Translations under genes and position numbers: made by a program | In this document: positions 6,005 through 6,122 of the stretch, piece after piece | Numbering within the stretch: the stretch's first letter is position 1 | Layout of the letters: every line of letters begins with the position of its first letter | The notes under the pieces: model-generated | What the model saw: the letters and a program-made list of their open reading frames with translations, nothing else | The model's database searches: none | Told to the model about the DNA's origin: nothing | Origin: an uncultured Saprospiraceae bacterium | Lineage (GTDB): Bacteria; Bacteroidota; Bacteroidia; Chitinophagales; Saprospiraceae | Length of the DNA stretch: 6,122 nt | Direction of reading: 5' to 3' | NCBI GenBank assembly: GCA_938044055.1 | Contig: CALIQO010000327.1 | Span: 1-6,122, forward strand

Positions 6005-6122
6005 AATTCAAATTACAAAACCAACTGCCTGATTTATGTACAAAACAAGTTAATAAAAAATATGATTTATGACAACAAGCAAGAGTCACTGAATTATTTA
6101 CAGTCTTGAGAAAAACCCATAC
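6002..6122 (+). pseudogene. Degraded or misread remnant of the MurQ C-terminus
   Basis: After the stop at 6002 the expected MurQ tail continues in broken form. Shifted by one base, from 6001, the translation VKFKLQNQLPDLCTKQVN tracks the family segment VNMQLTNQKLVDRGTRMIM. It hits TGA at 6070. From about 6065 the original frame resumes with IYDNKQESLNYLQS, then a TGA at 6107 and EKPI. This lines up position by position with the usual ending DYEQAKxLLLxxGSVxKAI. The pattern means two roughly compensating indels, substitutions and a premature stop within 120 bases, right at the window edge, after 670 bases of clean coding sequence. Poor sequence quality at a contig end fits this best. Real decay of the 3' end is the alternative. 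The family strings are recalled, not aligned by software. Confidence 0.6.

Overview
The window is an AT-rich fragment of a Bacteroidota chromosome. Three things point to this phylum: the TAnnTTTG-type promoter boxes, the lack of clear Shine-Dalgarno sequences, and protein families typical of it (a long NagB fused to a PIG-L/LmbE domain, and an uncharacterised outer-membrane beta-barrel family). The genus cannot be fixed by eye. Coding sequence is cut at the left edge and disturbed at the right edge, so this may be a complete short contig.

Layout: (1) 1-1377 (+) is the C-terminal part of a large predicted outer-membrane beta-barrel protein. It converges on the next operon, with only 34 bp between the stop codons. 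(2) 4438-1412 (-) is a two-gene unit: the NagB/PIG-L fusion, a 48-bp gap, then anmK. (3) 4439-4583 is a 145-bp divergent regulatory region with a good promoter in each direction and several short repeats. (4) 4584-6122 (+) is a DeoR-family regulator overlapped by 1 nt by murQ. The murQ frame is broken near its 3' end, and a degraded copy of the missing C-terminus can still be read up to the window edge.

The four genes of the divergent cluster make a catabolic route for peptidoglycan amino sugars. AnmK turns 1,6-anhydro-MurNAc into MurNAc-6-phosphate. MurQ removes the lactyl ether to give GlcNAc-6-phosphate. A deacetylation gives GlcN-6-phosphate, and NagB deaminates this to fructose-6-phosphate. 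No nagA deacetylase gene is present, but the NagB protein carries an intact-looking zinc-deacetylase domain of the PIG-L class, which could plausibly supply that step (inference). The DeoR regulator, placed between the divergent promoters and murQ, is the obvious candidate to control both arms in response to a sugar phosphate.

There are no RNA genes, mobile elements or CRISPR arrays that I can support. No gene-free stretch exceeds 300 bases.
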